From Embleya sp040629175 (GTDB taxonomy: Bacteria > Actinomycetota > Actinomycetes > Streptomycetales > Streptomycetaceae): 64,000 nucleotides of DNA. The notes under the pieces are model-generated. The model was not told the DNA's origin, did not search any database, and was given only the letters and a program-made list of their open reading frames with translations. The position numbers and the translations under genes are program-made. Positions 18,430 through 27,575 of this stretch are shown in pieces. Within the stretch, counting starts at the first letter, position 1, and the number at the start of each line of letters is the position of its first letter. The stretch lies in NCBI RefSeq assembly GCF_040629175.1, contig NZ_JBEXUX010000038.1, positions 1 to 64,000 of the forward strand, read 5' to 3'.

Positions 18430-21400
18430 TCACACCCCGTCGAAGTCGCGTTCCGTCGCGAAGTGGTCCGCGTTCTCGGGGTGGGTCAGCAGTTGTTCGA
18501 CCTCGAAGCGGCGGTGCCACTCGCCCGCCGCCCAGGCCAGGCCGCGCGCGACGCCCTCGAAGGTGGTGGCGTGCACCCGGCCGTCGACGTAGCGCCAGTC
18601 CGCGTCGAGTTCGCTCTCGTTCGGGCCGGAGACGATCAGCTCCTCGTGCTCGTAGTACTCCTTCGGCGCGTCCGGCATCGCGGCCAGCACGTCCTCCGGC
18701 ACCTCGTGCAGCGTGCCCTCGGAGAGCACCTTGCCCGGGATCGTCTCGGACAGCAGCGGTACGTCGAGCAGGTCGGCCAGCGCCTCGGCACGATCCGGAC
18801 GCACCGGCAGCACCACGTGCGCCGCGTCGTCCGCGACCAAGGCCGCCAGGTCCGGCGCGTCGCCCACCAGCGCGTCGGCCACGTCGGCGACGGTCATCCG
18901 CCCACCCGAGACGCCGCGCAGTTCGGCCGGCGCGGACAACCGCTCCGGTGCGACGTCGGCGAGCGCGGTGTACAGCGCCCGCAACTGGTCGCGCGTCACG
19001 GGCCGCTCCGGGTCCGCCAGACGCTCCAGAAGTTCGTCCGGGCCGTCCGGGTCGGCCAGCAGCGCCGCGAGCGTCGTACGCACGCCCAGGGCCGTCAGGA
19101 AGACCGGATCCAGGCTCGCCCGGACCTCGTCGTAGAGCCCGTGCAGCAGCCGGTCCCCGTCGGCGGCGAGCAGCCCCGCCGGCCGCCGGCCGTCCAGCAC
19201 CGGATGTCCGCGCAGCCACCACGAGGTGTAGGAGGGCACCCGGGCCGTGCCGCCGTCCGGCAGCAGGACGTGCGCCGGCTCGGTCACCGCGCTGCGCAGC
19301 GGCGGCGTGGCGATCACCTCCAGCGCCTCGTCCCAGGCGTCGTCCGCGACCAGGTCCAGGTCGCGCACCGCGACGAAGGTCGCCAGCACCGGCGGCACCC
19401 CGTCGTCCGGCATGTGGTCGAGCACGTCGTCGAGCCAGTCGTCCTCGGCGTCCAGGTCGTGATCGCAGCCGTCGTGGTCCAGGACCACGTCGTCCTCCCG
19501 GACCAGGCCGAAGGTGCCGAGCACGCCGACCGCCTCCAGCACGTCCTCGCCCCAGCGCTCGACCAGGTCCGGGTAGACGACGCCGAGCGCGTCCGGCTCG
19601 ACCACCGCGGCGATCCGGCTGCCGGGCAACATCAGTTCGCCGGCCGGGACCGCGTCGCCGTCCGCGTCCGGCAGCAGCAGCGCGGACAACCAGGGCTCGT
19701 CGCCGGGGCCGATCCGGGCGGCCCGGACCAGTTCCAGGATCGCGTCGGCGATGTCGTCGCCGTCCTCGCTGTCGGCCACCGCCGCGCGCACCGCCGGGTC
19801 CGCGAGCACCGCCCTCGGGGTGGCCCGGATCGCGCCCAGCCGTTCCAGGAGCGGGTGGGTCGCGTCCGGGTGGGCGACGCGCAGCCGGAGCACGTCGAGC
19901 GCGGCCGGGTCGGGGCTGTCCGGACCGGGCAGCAGGATCCCGCGCGGCCCGCGCACGATCCGGCCGTCCGCGAGCGGCACCGGCAGCGCGCCCAGCGCGT
20001 CCCGGGCGGCCGGGTCGAACGCGTCGTACAGGGCCCGCCACCAGGCCGGCTCCCGATCCATGCCGGCCAACTGGTCGACCACTTCGGCCAGCGGCAACCG
20101 ACGCACCCCCAGCACCCGCAGGGCCGCGCTGCGATCCAGCCCCGCGGGCAGCAGCCCGGCCACCACCGGTGCCAGCGCGTCGACCAGGCCCGGGCCCGCC
20201 GTCTCGATCAGCACCGCGTCGCGCGGACGCAGCAGGTCCCGGTCGCGCGCGGCGGTGCCCCGATCGAGCAGCAGCGCGTCCGGGTCGTCCGGCTCGGCCT
20301 CGGAGGCGGGCGCGGCGGCGGGCAGGAACGCGGTGTCGGCGAGTCGGGCCAGCACCCGATGCCGCAACAACCCGTCCAGCTCGCCCTCGGCGGTCGGGCC
20401 GGGCACCAGGCTCAGGATGCCGGTCGTACTGGTCGGCCAGGTGCCCAGCAGCGTGGCGTAGGTCTCGGCGGCGCGCTCGATCAGGAAGTCGCGCAGCGGG
20501 CCGGGCGCGGTGTGTCGGCGGGTCGGGTCGAGCGGGAAGGACGCGACGAGCAGCGCGGGCAGCCCGAGCGGCTCGTCGGTGGGCGTGGGGGCGTGCACGA
20601 CGGGCCGTACGTCGGGCCGGCGCGGCTGGTCGACGGCGTCCAGCGGGACCGCCCACAACACCGACCAGGCGGCCCGCCGGCGCTCCTCTGTGGGCCGATC
20701 GGCGAGCAGTTCGGGCGCCAGCGCGCCGCCGTCCTCACCGACCCGCCAGCGGGTCGTCACGCCGTTGTCGGTCACCACGAGGGCACCGCCCTCGGCCCGA
20801 CAGGTCAGCGTCCGCACGCCGTCCGCGGTCTCGATCACGATCTCGCCGAGCCGGCGCAGGGTGAGCAGCAACGCGTCGTCGATCTCGGCGAGCAGCCGGG
20901 CGGCCAGATCCGCGGCGGCGCCGTCGCGCAGCGGCAGCACCACGCAGGTGTCGTAGTCCTCGGGCGGCGTGCCCTCGGCCGGCATCGGCAGCCGCAGCAC
21001 CGGCACACCGCCGTCGCGCCGGGCCAGCTCGTCGGTCAGTCCGGCGTTGTTCCGAGCCTGTTCGGCGACCAGGTCGCGGGCCTCCTGGAGGGACCAGCGC
21101 ACGCCGCCGGTGCGCGAGAGCACGCACGGCTCGTCGGTGACCGCGAGCACCGCGGCGAAGCCGACCCCGAACCGGCCGACCGCCTCGGGCCCGTCGTCGC
21201 GCTTGGCGGAGGCGCGCAGCGTGGACAACGCCTCGACGCCCTGGGCGTGCAGCGGGTCGCCGGTGTTGGCCGCGACCAGCACGCCGTCGCGCAGGGTCAG
21301 CCGCAGCCGGCCCGGCACCCCCGCGCGGGCCGCCGCGTCGGCGGCGTTCTGCGCGAGTTCGACCACCAGGCGGTCGCGGTAGCCGCCGAGGGCGAGTTCC

Positions 21401-21504
21401 TCCTCGGCGTTCGCGTCCTCCCGGAAACGCGCGGGCGACGCGGCCCACGCGTCCAGTACGGCTCGCCGAAGCGAAGCGGTGCCAAAGCGGTCGTCGATGC
21501 CCAT
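18430..21504 (-). CDS. Sacsin/Hsp90-type ATPase domain protein
   Basis: A 1024-residue cytoplasmic protein. Residues 20-180 form a GHKL ATP-binding fold of the sacsin N-terminal type: VVELAQNAADAAARAG (N-box), LVAANTGDPLHAQGVEALS (G1 region), and RFGVGFAAVLAVTDEP (G2 region). The remaining 800 residues are Asp/Ala-rich with no motif I can place. Streptomyces carry a similar orphan annotated as molecular chaperone or ATP-binding protein. A chaperone role is inferred only from the ATPase fold. It is convergent with the P-type ATPase, with 40 bases between stops. Confidence 0.75.
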   Translation of the reverse strand: MGIDDRFGTASLRRAVLDAWAASPARFREDANAEEELALGGYRDRLVVELAQNAADAAARAGVPGRLRLTLRDGVLVAANTGDPLHAQGVEALSTLRASAKRDDGPEAVGRFGVGFAAVLAVTDEPCVLSRTGGVRWSLQEARDLVAEQARNNAGLTDELARRDGGVPVLRLPMPAEGTPPEDYDTCVVLPLRDGAAADLAARLLAEIDDALLLTLRRLGEIVIETADGVRTLTCRAEGGALVVTDNGVTTRWRVGEDGGALAPELLADRPTEERRRAAWSVLWAVPLDAVDQPRRPDVRPVVHAPTPTDEPLGLPALLVASFPLDPTRRHTAPGPLRDFLIERAAETYATLLGTWPTSTTGILSLVPGPTAEGELDGLLRHRVLARLADTAFLPAAAPASEAEPDDPDALLLDRGTAARDRDLLRPRDAVLIETAGPGLVDALAPVVAGLLPAGLDRSAALRVLGVRRLPLAEVVDQLAGMDREPAWWRALYDAFDPAARDALGALPVPLADGRIVRGPRGILLPGPDSPDPAALDVLRLRVAHPDATHPLLERLGAIRATPRAVLADPAVRAAVADSEDGDDIADAILELVRAARIGPGDEPWLSALLLPDADGDAVPAGELMLPGSRIAAVVEPDALGVVYPDLVERWGEDVLEAVGVLGTFGLVREDDVVLDHDGCDHDLDAEDDWLDDVLDHMPDDGVPPVLATFVAVRDLDLVADDAWDEALEVIATPPLRSAVTEPAHVLLPDGGTARVPSYTSWWLRGHPVLDGRRPAGLLAADGDRLLHGLYDEVRASLDPVFLTALGVRTTLAALLADPDGPDELLERLADPERPVTRDQLRALYTALADVAPERLSAPAELRGVSGGRMTVADVADALVGDAPDLAALVADDAAHVVLPVRPDRAEALADLLDVPLLSETIPGKVLSEGTLHEVPEDVLAAMPDAPKEYYEHEELIVSGPNESELDADWRYVDGRVHATTFEGVARGLAWAAGEWHRRFEVEQLLTHPENADHFATERDFDGV

Positions 21505-21718
21505 ACCGTGCGCCGTCCCTCGTTCGCGGATGTGGCCGGAACCCTATTGCGTTTCCGGTCACACGGCTTCCCGGCGATCCCACCGGATGGACGGCAGTGG
21601 ATCAACCCACACAAAACCCTCACATGCGAGCCTGTCCGTTCGTGTGGCGAGACCCGCGGACACGGGAGTAGACACGGCGGTGGGGGAAACCCCGCTCGGC
21701 TACGGAAGGGGAGACAAC

Positions 21719-21976
21719 GTGGCTACCTATCGCACACAGATCCAGTGGGGCGGCCCGGACGCCGCCTGGCACGACGACGCCGACCTCGCCGTCGTGGTAC
21801 AGAGTCGCAACGCCGTGGTTCCGGACAAGGCGCGCCCGGCGACCGGCACCCAGCTTTCCTGGTCCGGCCCGCAGGGCAACGCGACGATCACCTTCTTCGA
21901 CGACGGCGCGCGCTTCCAGGGCTCCGCGCAGTTCCCGGGTGAGGGCCCGGTCGGTTTCCGCGGCACCGCACGCTGA
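21719..21976 (+). CDS. OAA-type lectin-domain protein
   Basis: 85 residues. The N-terminal QIQWGGPDAAWHDDADLAV and C-terminal GEGPVGFRGT match the ends of the 66-residue repeat of the Oscillatoria agardhii agglutinin family (QWGGSSAPW and GEGPIGFRG), with FFDDGARFQGS in between. These are beta-barrel lectins that bind branched mannose glycans. Here there is a single repeat where the cyanobacterial lectin has two, and no signal peptide. GTG 21719 follows a strong GGAAGGGGAG. A hairpin terminator follows, so it is monocistronic. Domain call is good; sugar binding is inferred. Confidence 0.68.
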   Translation: MATYRTQIQWGGPDAAWHDDADLAVVVQSRNAVVPDKARPATGTQLSWSGPQGNATITFFDDGARFQGSAQFPGEGPVGFRGTAR

Positions 21977-21993
21977 TCCGAGCCCGAAACGAC

Positions 21994-22026
21994 CCGAAGC
22001 CGCCACCGGTTCGGTGGCGGCTTCGG
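21994..22026 (+). terminator. Terminator after the lectin gene
   Basis: CCGAAGCCGCCACC and GGTGGCGGCTTCGG form a perfect 14-bp stem with loop GGTTC, 17 bases after the stop. The facing DUF3027 gene ends 74 bases further on. Confidence 0.82.
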
Positions 22027-22100
22027 CGTGTCGGTCGGGTGGGCGGATTCGAGGACGTCGGGCGTGTCGCGCGAGGTCGCGCACACGGGCACGGGATCGA

Positions 22101-22943
22101 TCAGGAGTGGCCCAGTTGGTCCTCGCCGGGCTGCATGCCGTCCTCGTCCACCGGACTCTCCACCGGGCGGATCCGCACGGTCTCGATCCGGTATTCGTCC
22201 AGGGACAGCTCGGCGGCGGGCGTCGCGGCGGGCATGACCGCCGCTTCCGAGTGGCCGCCGCAGCCGTACGCCAGCGAGACCATCCGGCCGTCGGCGGGCG
22301 AGTACTCGTTGGCGCACACTCCGAACGCCTGCCCGAGCGGGCCGCCGACCTTGACCAGGAAGCCACAACTCGTGCAGTGCGCCGGGGCGGCCTGGGCCAT
22401 GGGCGTGGCCCGGCCGAAGTGCTCGTCCCAACGGTCTGCGGCCAGATCGCGGCCGACCGGCGACAGGACGCGTGCGCGCCCCTGTCCCAGCTCGTACGCG
22501 ACCGCCTTGGGACCGAACGCGATCGGTTCGGTCAGTTCCTCCTCTGTCTCGTCCGCTCCGGTGTAACCGAATTCGAGACGGGGGTCGTCGGCGTCGGTGG
22601 GCAACAGGTCGCCCACGCCGAGGTCGCCGGGACGAAGGCGCTCGTTCCACGGCACCCAGGCAGGCGCCAGCAGCGCCTCGGGTCCCGGGACGAGGACGGT
22701 TTCGTCCACGGTCACCAGCTTGGCGCGGGGCGCACGGGCAACGGTCACCGCCCACCGCCAGCCGTGGTAGGCGGACTCGCGGCACGCGAACAGGTGGGTG
22801 ACCAGGCGATCACCATCCACCTGAACACCCAGATGCTCGCCGACGGAGTCCTGACCTGCGGCTTCCTCGGCGGCAGCGAAGGCAAGATCAACCGCCTCGG
22901 CGCAGAGGCGGTCCGGGGTTCGACTACGGGTCGCGGCACTCAC
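22101..22943 (-). CDS. DUF3027 family protein
   Basis: 280 residues of the actinobacterial DUF3027 family. The start SAATRSRTPDRLCAEAVDLAF, the middle HLFACRESAYHGWRWAVTVAR and WVPWNERLRPGDLGVGDLL, and the zinc-ribbon-like CTSCGF....GVCANEYSPADGRMVSLAYGCGGHSE are typical. Four Cys and a His could hold a metal. Function is not known. It is divergent from the MFS gene, with 143 bases between starts. The acidic C-terminal tail is usual. Confidence 0.8.
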   Translation of the reverse strand: MSAATRSRTPDRLCAEAVDLAFAAAEEAAGQDSVGEHLGVQVDGDRLVTHLFACRESAYHGWRWAVTVARAPRAKLVTVDETVLVPGPEALLAPAWVPWNERLRPGDLGVGDLLPTDADDPRLEFGYTGADETEEELTEPIAFGPKAVAYELGQGRARVLSPVGRDLAADRWDEHFGRATPMAQAAPAHCTSCGFLVKVGGPLGQAFGVCANEYSPADGRMVSLAYGCGGHSEAAVMPAATPAAELSLDEYRIETVRIRPVESPVDEDGMQPGEDQLGHS

Positions 22944-23086
22944 GAGAGTGATTCTCTCTCACGCGTCGAAGGTCTCCACCGCCGATACCCTCAAAACACG
23001 TCCGATTCCCGAACGGGCGCGCGGAGCGAGCCCTTCCTGGCGTGTCGCGACCGCATCATCCGAGGGAGCGAGGGCAGGATCCCGGC

Positions 23087-24625
23087 GTGGCAGCCTCCAA
23101 GACCACCACCGCATCACGGCGCACCATTCGGGCGCCGAGTTCGACCCGCGGGTCGTACCCCAGGAACCGAGGTCCGGCGCGGCGCGCGCTGGGTTGGTTC
23201 GGCGGACTGTTCACCGGCGGCTTCGGCAGACTGCGCGGCGCGGCCCGGGCCAAGGGGGCCGGAGAAAGCGGTCTCGCCAAGCTGATCGAGCTGCATCTGA
23301 TCAACAACGCGGGCGACGCGTTGGTGACCATGGCGCTGGCCACGACCGTGTTCTTCTCGGTGCCCACCGGCGAGGCGCGCGACCGGGTCGCGATGTACCT
23401 GCTGATCACCCTCGCGCCGTTCGCGCTGCTCGCCCCGGTGCTCGGTCCGATCCTGGACCGGATGCGCCGCGGTCGGCGCGTCGCGATGGCGATGGCGATG
23501 CTGGTCCGGGTGGGGCTGTGCTGGCTGATGGCCGGTTCGGTGAACGACGGCGGGCTGGAGCTGTATCCGGCCGCGTTCGGCGTGCTGGTCTCCTCCAAGG
23601 TGTACGGGGTCAGCCGCAGCGCGGTGGTGCCCCGGCTCCAGCCGCGATCGGTCTCGCTGGTCAAGGCGAACTCGCGGATCACGCTGTTCGGCCTGATCGG
23701 CACGATGGGCGCGGCACCGGTCGCGGGCGGCCTCAAGTACGCGTTCGGCACGCCCGGGATCCTGTACGGCGCGTGTGTCGTGTTCACCTTCGGCGCGGTC
23801 CTGGCACTCACCCTGCCCGCCAAGGTCGACTCGGCCGAGGGCGAGGACCGGGCCTCCTTCACCGCCGAGGCGCCCGGCGTCGACCACAAGCGCAAGGTGT
23901 CGCTGACCAAGCTGCGGACCGGCCGGGACGGGGGCGGCGCCGAGCCGGCGTCCGAACCCGAGGCGTCGACCGAGCGCGAGCCCGGTCGCAAGCCGGTCCG
24001 GGTCAAGACCTCGCGGCGGCTGCGCAGTGTGGGCCCGTCCGTGGTCCAGGCGTTGTGGGCGAACGCGGCGATGCGCGGCTTCTCCGGCTTCCTGATCATG
24101 TTCCTCGGCTTCCTGATGCGCCAGCACCCGGTGGCCGACCTGTCCGCGACCCAGGCCACCATCGCGGTGGTGGTGGCCGCCGCGGTCGGCAACGCGGTCG
24201 GCACCGCGCTCGGGGCCTGGCTCAAGTCCCGTGCGCCGGAGGCGATCATCGTCGGCGTGCTGCTGGTGTCCGCGACCTGCGCGGCCTGGGCGGCGGTGAT
24301 GTACAGCCTGGTCACCGTGCTCGCGGTGGCGGCGGTCGCCGGTCTCGCCCAGGCGCTGGGCAAGCTCTCGTTGGACGCGATGATCCAGCGCGACATCCCC
24401 GAGGCGGTGCGTACTTCCGCCTTCGCCCGCACCGAGACCGCGCTCCAGGTGGCCTGGGTGATCGGCGGCGGCATCGGCATCGCGCTGCCCCTGAACGGCA
24501 CGCTGGGGATGAGCGTCGCGGCGGGCGTGCTGACCCTGGCGCTGGTGATCGTCGGTCGCAAACTGACGACTCGCCGGGCGCGTCGCAAGCGGTCCCCCGG
24601 CGTCCGGCTGCGGGCCGCCCGGTAA
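23087..24625 (+). CDS. MFS transporter-like membrane protein
   Basis: 512 residues. After a basic 45-residue N-terminus come about twelve membrane helices: LIELHLINNAGDALVTMALATTVFF, then LLAPVLGPILDRMRRGRRVAMAMAM, and a long charged loop (residues 250-320) between halves. The GPILDRMRRGRR loop is the major-facilitator signature between helices 2 and 3. GTG 23087 has AGGA seven bases upstream. It is followed ten bases later by a lipoprotein gene and then mqnB, so the four genes probably form one transcript. Substrate unknown. Confidence 0.78.
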   Translation: MAASKTTTASRRTIRAPSSTRGSYPRNRGPARRALGWFGGLFTGGFGRLRGAARAKGAGESGLAKLIELHLINNAGDALVTMALATTVFFSVPTGEARDRVAMYLLITLAPFALLAPVLGPILDRMRRGRRVAMAMAMLVRVGLCWLMAGSVNDGGLELYPAAFGVLVSSKVYGVSRSAVVPRLQPRSVSLVKANSRITLFGLIGTMGAAPVAGGLKYAFGTPGILYGACVVFTFGAVLALTLPAKVDSAEGEDRASFTAEAPGVDHKRKVSLTKLRTGRDGGGAEPASEPEASTEREPGRKPVRVKTSRRLRSVGPSVVQALWANAAMRGFSGFLIMFLGFLMRQHPVADLSATQATIAVVVAAAVGNAVGTALGAWLKSRAPEAIIVGVLLVSATCAAWAAVMYSLVTVLAVAAVAGLAQALGKLSLDAMIQRDIPEAVRTSAFARTETALQVAWVIGGGIGIALPLNGTLGMSVAAGVLTLALVIVGRKLTTRRARRKRSPGVRLRAAR

Positions 24626-24635
24626 TCTTCCGATC

Positions 24636-25094
24636 ATGAAGACTCGCCGCCCTGCCGCGCTCGCCGGCGCCGCCGTCCTGGGCGCGCTCGCCCTGACGGG
24701 TTGCAACATCGACAAGCCCACCCCGTTGGTGACCCTGGTCACCGGGACCACGTCGGTCCACTCCGAGGCGGAGTGCTACAAGGACGGTGGCACGCTCGAC
24801 GACGCCAAGGTGTCGGAGTGCCTGAACAAGACGAAGCTCAAGACCATCTCGGTCGACGAGGGCGGCAGCTTCTCGGTGGGCGTGGACAAGAAGATCGCCG
24901 ACAAGGGTTGGCTGCTCCTGTTCGACGGCAAGCCGCAGACCGCGTCGGCGATCAAGACCACCTACTACTCCGACATTCGGCTGAAGTACGGGGCGCCGGA
25001 GAAGGGCGACGAGCCGATCCTGGTCCAGGTCGTGCAGCCGGACGGCAAAGAGGGCTACCGGGGCATCTGGTCGTTCAAGGTCAAGAAGAAGTAG
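24636..25094 (+). CDS. DUF2771 lipoprotein
   Basis: 152 residues. A signal peptide ends in the lipobox LTGC (Cys near residue 24), so it is anchored outside the membrane. Two further cysteines (AECYKDG and VSECLNK) could form a disulfide. The body TISVDEGGSFSVGVDKKIADKGW and the C-terminal EGYRGIWSFKVKKK match the DUF2771 family of actinomycetes. It sits between an MFS gene and mqnB in a tight row. Function unknown. Confidence 0.78.
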   Translation: MKTRRPAALAGAAVLGALALTGCNIDKPTPLVTLVTGTTSVHSEAECYKDGGTLDDAKVSECLNKTKLKTISVDEGGSFSVGVDKKIADKGWLLLFDGKPQTASAIKTTYYSDIRLKYGAPEKGDEPILVQVVQPDGKEGYRGIWSFKVKKK

Positions 25095-25097
25095 CTC

Positions 25098-25748
25098 TTG
25101 CCCATTCTGGTGATCACCGCCGTGGCCGCCGAGCGCGACGCCGTGCTCGGCGGTTCGCGTTCGTGGCGCACTCCCGGTCCGGAGGTGCTCGCCGTCGGTG
25201 CGGGTCCGGCCGCCGCTGCCGCCGGGACGGCCGCGGCGCTCGCGCGTGGTGCCTACGACCTGGTGATCAACGCCGGTATCGGCGGCGGCTTTTCGGGCCG
25301 GGCGCCGGTCGGCTCGACGGTGTTGGCCACCCGGGTGGTGGCCGCCGACCTGGGTGCGCAGACCGCCGACGGGTTCGTGCCGATCGAGGAACTGGGCTTC
25401 GGGACGGGCGCGTTCGACGCGGATCCGGGGCTGATCACCCACGTGGGTGACGCGTTGCGGGCGGCCGACATCCCGCTCGTCACCGGACTCGCCCTCACCG
25501 TGTCCACCGTGACCGGCACCGCCGCGCGCGCCGCCGAGTTGGCCGAATGGCACCCGGACGCCGCGGTCGAGGGCATGGAGGGCTTCGGAGTGGCCACCGC
25601 CGCCGCCGCGTTCGACGTGCCGATGCTCGAACTGCGCACCATCTCCAACGCCGTGGGCCCGCGCGACCGCGCGGCGTGGCGCATCCCCGACGCACTGCGC
25701 GCCCTCACCTCGGCCTTCGCCGCGCTCGAAGGGAGCCCGACCCGATGA
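25098..25748 (+). CDS. mqnB: Futalosine hydrolase
   Basis: Cleaves futalosine to hypoxanthine and dehypoxanthinyl futalosine in the futalosine menaquinone route. 216 residues of the nucleoside-phosphorylase fold: ILVITAVAAERDAV at the start, NAGIGGGFSGRAPVGSTV, and AAVEGMEGFGVATAAAAF with the Glu near the ribose site. The start is TTG, three bases after the previous stop. Its stop overlaps the mqnD start as ATGA, so translation is coupled. The adjacent mqnD confirms the assignment. Confidence 0.93.
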   Translation: MPILVITAVAAERDAVLGGSRSWRTPGPEVLAVGAGPAAAAAGTAAALARGAYDLVINAGIGGGFSGRAPVGSTVLATRVVAADLGAQTADGFVPIEELGFGTGAFDADPGLITHVGDALRAADIPLVTGLALTVSTVTGTAARAAELAEWHPDAAVEGMEGFGVATAAAAFDVPMLELRTISNAVGPRDRAAWRIPDALRALTSAFAALEGSPTR

Positions 25749-26581
25749 CCCTGTCGCTGGCCTACTCGCCGTGCCCGAACGACACGTTCGTCTTCCACGC
25801 CTGGACGCACGGCCTGCTCGCCGACGCGCCGCCGGTGGACGTGCGTTACGCCGACATCGACATCACCAACGGCCTGGCCGAACGCGGCGAACTGGACCTG
25901 CTGAAGGTCTCCTACGCGGCGCTCCCGTGGGTCCTGGACGAATACGCGCTGCTGCCCTGCGGCGGCGCGCTCGGCCGCGGCTGCGGCCCGCTCGTGCTGA
26001 GCCTGGGCGCGAGCACGCCGGCGGCTCTGGCGGGCAAGGTGGTCGCGGTGCCGAGCGAACGCTCCACCGCCTACCTGCTGTTCCGGTTGTGGGCGGCGGG
26101 CAACGTGCCCGGCGGCGTCGGCGAGATCCGGGTGCTGCCGTTCGACGAGATCATGCCCGCGGTGCGCGACGGCCTCGTGGACGCGGGCCTGGTGATCCAC
26201 GAGGCCCGCTTCACCTACGCGCGCTACGGGCTGACCTGCCTGGCCGACATGGGCGACTGGTGGGAGTCGGACACCGGGCTGCCGATCCCGCTCGGCGCGA
26301 TCATCGCGAAACGCTCGCTGGACCTGCCCGCCCTGGCCGCCGCCGCCCGCGCGTCGGTCGAACACGCCTGGGCGAATCCGGCCGCGTCACGCGCCTACGT
26401 CCTCGCACACGCCCAGGAGATGGACCCGGACGTCGCCGACCGGCACATCGCCCTGTACGTCAACGAGTTCACCCGGGACCTGGGCGAATCCGGCCACGCG
26501 GCAGTGACCCACCTGCTGACCCGAGCCGCCGCCGAGGGCCTGGTCCCGCCCGTGCCGGCCGACGCCCTGAAACTTCCCTGA
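25745..26581 (+). CDS. mqnD: 1,4-dihydroxy-6-naphthoate synthase
   Basis: Converts cyclic dehypoxanthinyl futalosine to 1,4-dihydroxy-6-naphthoate, the last known specific step of the futalosine pathway. 278 residues of the periplasmic-binding-protein fold: LAYSPCPNDTFVFHAW at the start, DITNGLAERGELDLLKVSYAA, and VIHEARFTYARYGLTCLADMG, which carries the catalytic His region. Coupled to mqnB by a 4-base overlap. A hairpin follows. Confidence 0.94.
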   Translation: MTLSLAYSPCPNDTFVFHAWTHGLLADAPPVDVRYADIDITNGLAERGELDLLKVSYAALPWVLDEYALLPCGGALGRGCGPLVLSLGASTPAALAGKVVAVPSERSTAYLLFRLWAAGNVPGGVGEIRVLPFDEIMPAVRDGLVDAGLVIHEARFTYARYGLTCLADMGDWWESDTGLPIPLGAIIAKRSLDLPALAAAARASVEHAWANPAASRAYVLAHAQEMDPDVADRHIALYVNEFTRDLGESGHAAVTHLLTRAAAEGLVPPVPADALKLP

Positions 26582-26611
26582 CCCGGCGGGCGCCGGACGG
26601 CCCCGAGCACG

Positions 26612-26657
26612 CCGGACGGGCCGCCCGGGCCCGCCCGGCACCATCCGGCCCGTCCGG
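26612..26657 (+). terminator. Hairpin after mqnD
   Basis: CCGGACGGGCC and GGCCCGTCCGG pair over 11 bp around a GC-rich loop, 30 bases after the mqnD stop and between convergent genes. Confidence 0.6.
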
Positions 26658-26717
26658 TGTTCGAGGGCACCGCACCGGCCGTCGGGCGGGGTGTCCCGCG
26701 CCGCCGTCAGGCGGTGC

Positions 26718-27101
26718 TCACGTGTCGAGTTCGTCGGCGACGGCCCGCAGCAGTTCGGCGACCTTCGTGGTCGCGCGCTTGTCGGGGTAGCGGCCGCGTT
26801 CGAGGGTCTTGTCGACGCCTTCGAGGACCTTGAGCAGGTCCTGGATGATCGAACTCATCTCGTCGGGCTTCTTGCGACTCGCGGCGACGACCGAGGGACG
26901 CGGGTCCAGGACCCGGAGCGAGAGGGCCTGTTCGCCCCGTCGCCCCTCGACGATGCCGAACTCGACCCGGGTGCCCGGCTTGAGCGTGTCCAGGCCCTGC
27001 GGCAGCGCCGACGCGTGCACGAACACGTCGCCCCCGTCGTCCCGGGACAAAAACCCGAAGCCCTTCTCGGTGTCGAACCACTTGACCTTGCCGGTGGGCA
27101 C
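26718..27101 (-). CDS. Cold-shock domain protein with C-terminal extension
   Basis: 127 residues. The first 65 are a complete cold-shock domain: GKVKWFDTEKGFGFLSRDDGGDVFVHASAL carries the RNP1-like KGFGF and RNP2-like DVFVH. The last 60 residues (PDEMSSIIQDLLKVLEGVDKTLER and so on) are a helical extension seen in a conserved Streptomyces subgroup. GTG 27101 is used because GAGG lies six bases upstream; the longer open frame has no ribosome site. It binds single-stranded RNA or DNA. It is convergent with mqnD. Confidence 0.88.
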   Translation of the reverse strand: MPTGKVKWFDTEKGFGFLSRDDGGDVFVHASALPQGLDTLKPGTRVEFGIVEGRRGEQALSLRVLDPRPSVVAASRKKPDEMSSIIQDLLKVLEGVDKTLERGRYPDKRATTKVAELLRAVADELDT

Positions 27102-27304
27102 GGGAGACCTCGATCGTGTCGGGACGGCTTCGTCGGGACTTTTACGAGCATTTACCAGGCTGGGTGGGGCGCACACATCGAATCCGAGCAGGAACGCGTA
27201 GTGACCCCGTTCACTCGACCAGGCTAATGGTCGCGTTCTCGGCCGGACATCGGGATACCGCCCCGGGCGCATCGGGGCCGGATCGGGGCATCTACCCTGG
27301 GCGT

Positions 27305-27541
27305 GTGTACAACGCATCCGCAGGCCCCGGCGATCGGCTCGTCCGCATCGGCGCGGTGCTATTCGCCATCGGGACGATCGCCACGCTCGCCACCGTGACA
27401 CCGCTGCTGATCGGCGCCGACGCGCTGCCGACCGCGGTCTATCTGGTCAGCGCGCTGATGCCGGTCGGCTTCGCGGTGGCCGCCGCGGGCCTGTTCAAGT
27501 CGGCCCGCAGCAGGCGTCGCCCGGTGCCCGAGACGCTCTGA
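27305..27541 (+). CDS. Small two-helix membrane protein
   Basis: 78 residues with two hydrophobic segments (LVRIGAVLFAIGTIATLATVTPLLI and AVYLVSALMPVGFAVAAAGLF) and a basic tail. GTG 27305 lies six bases after TACCCT, so it is probably a leaderless transcript. Divergent from the cold-shock gene. I recognise no named family; it is a conserved-looking Streptomyces membrane protein. Confidence 0.65.
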   Translation: MYNASAGPGDRLVRIGAVLFAIGTIATLATVTPLLIGADALPTAVYLVSALMPVGFAVAAAGLFKSARSRRRPVPETL

Positions 27542-27575
27542 CGCCGCGCCCGCCGCAACGCGCCGGGGGGCGTTC

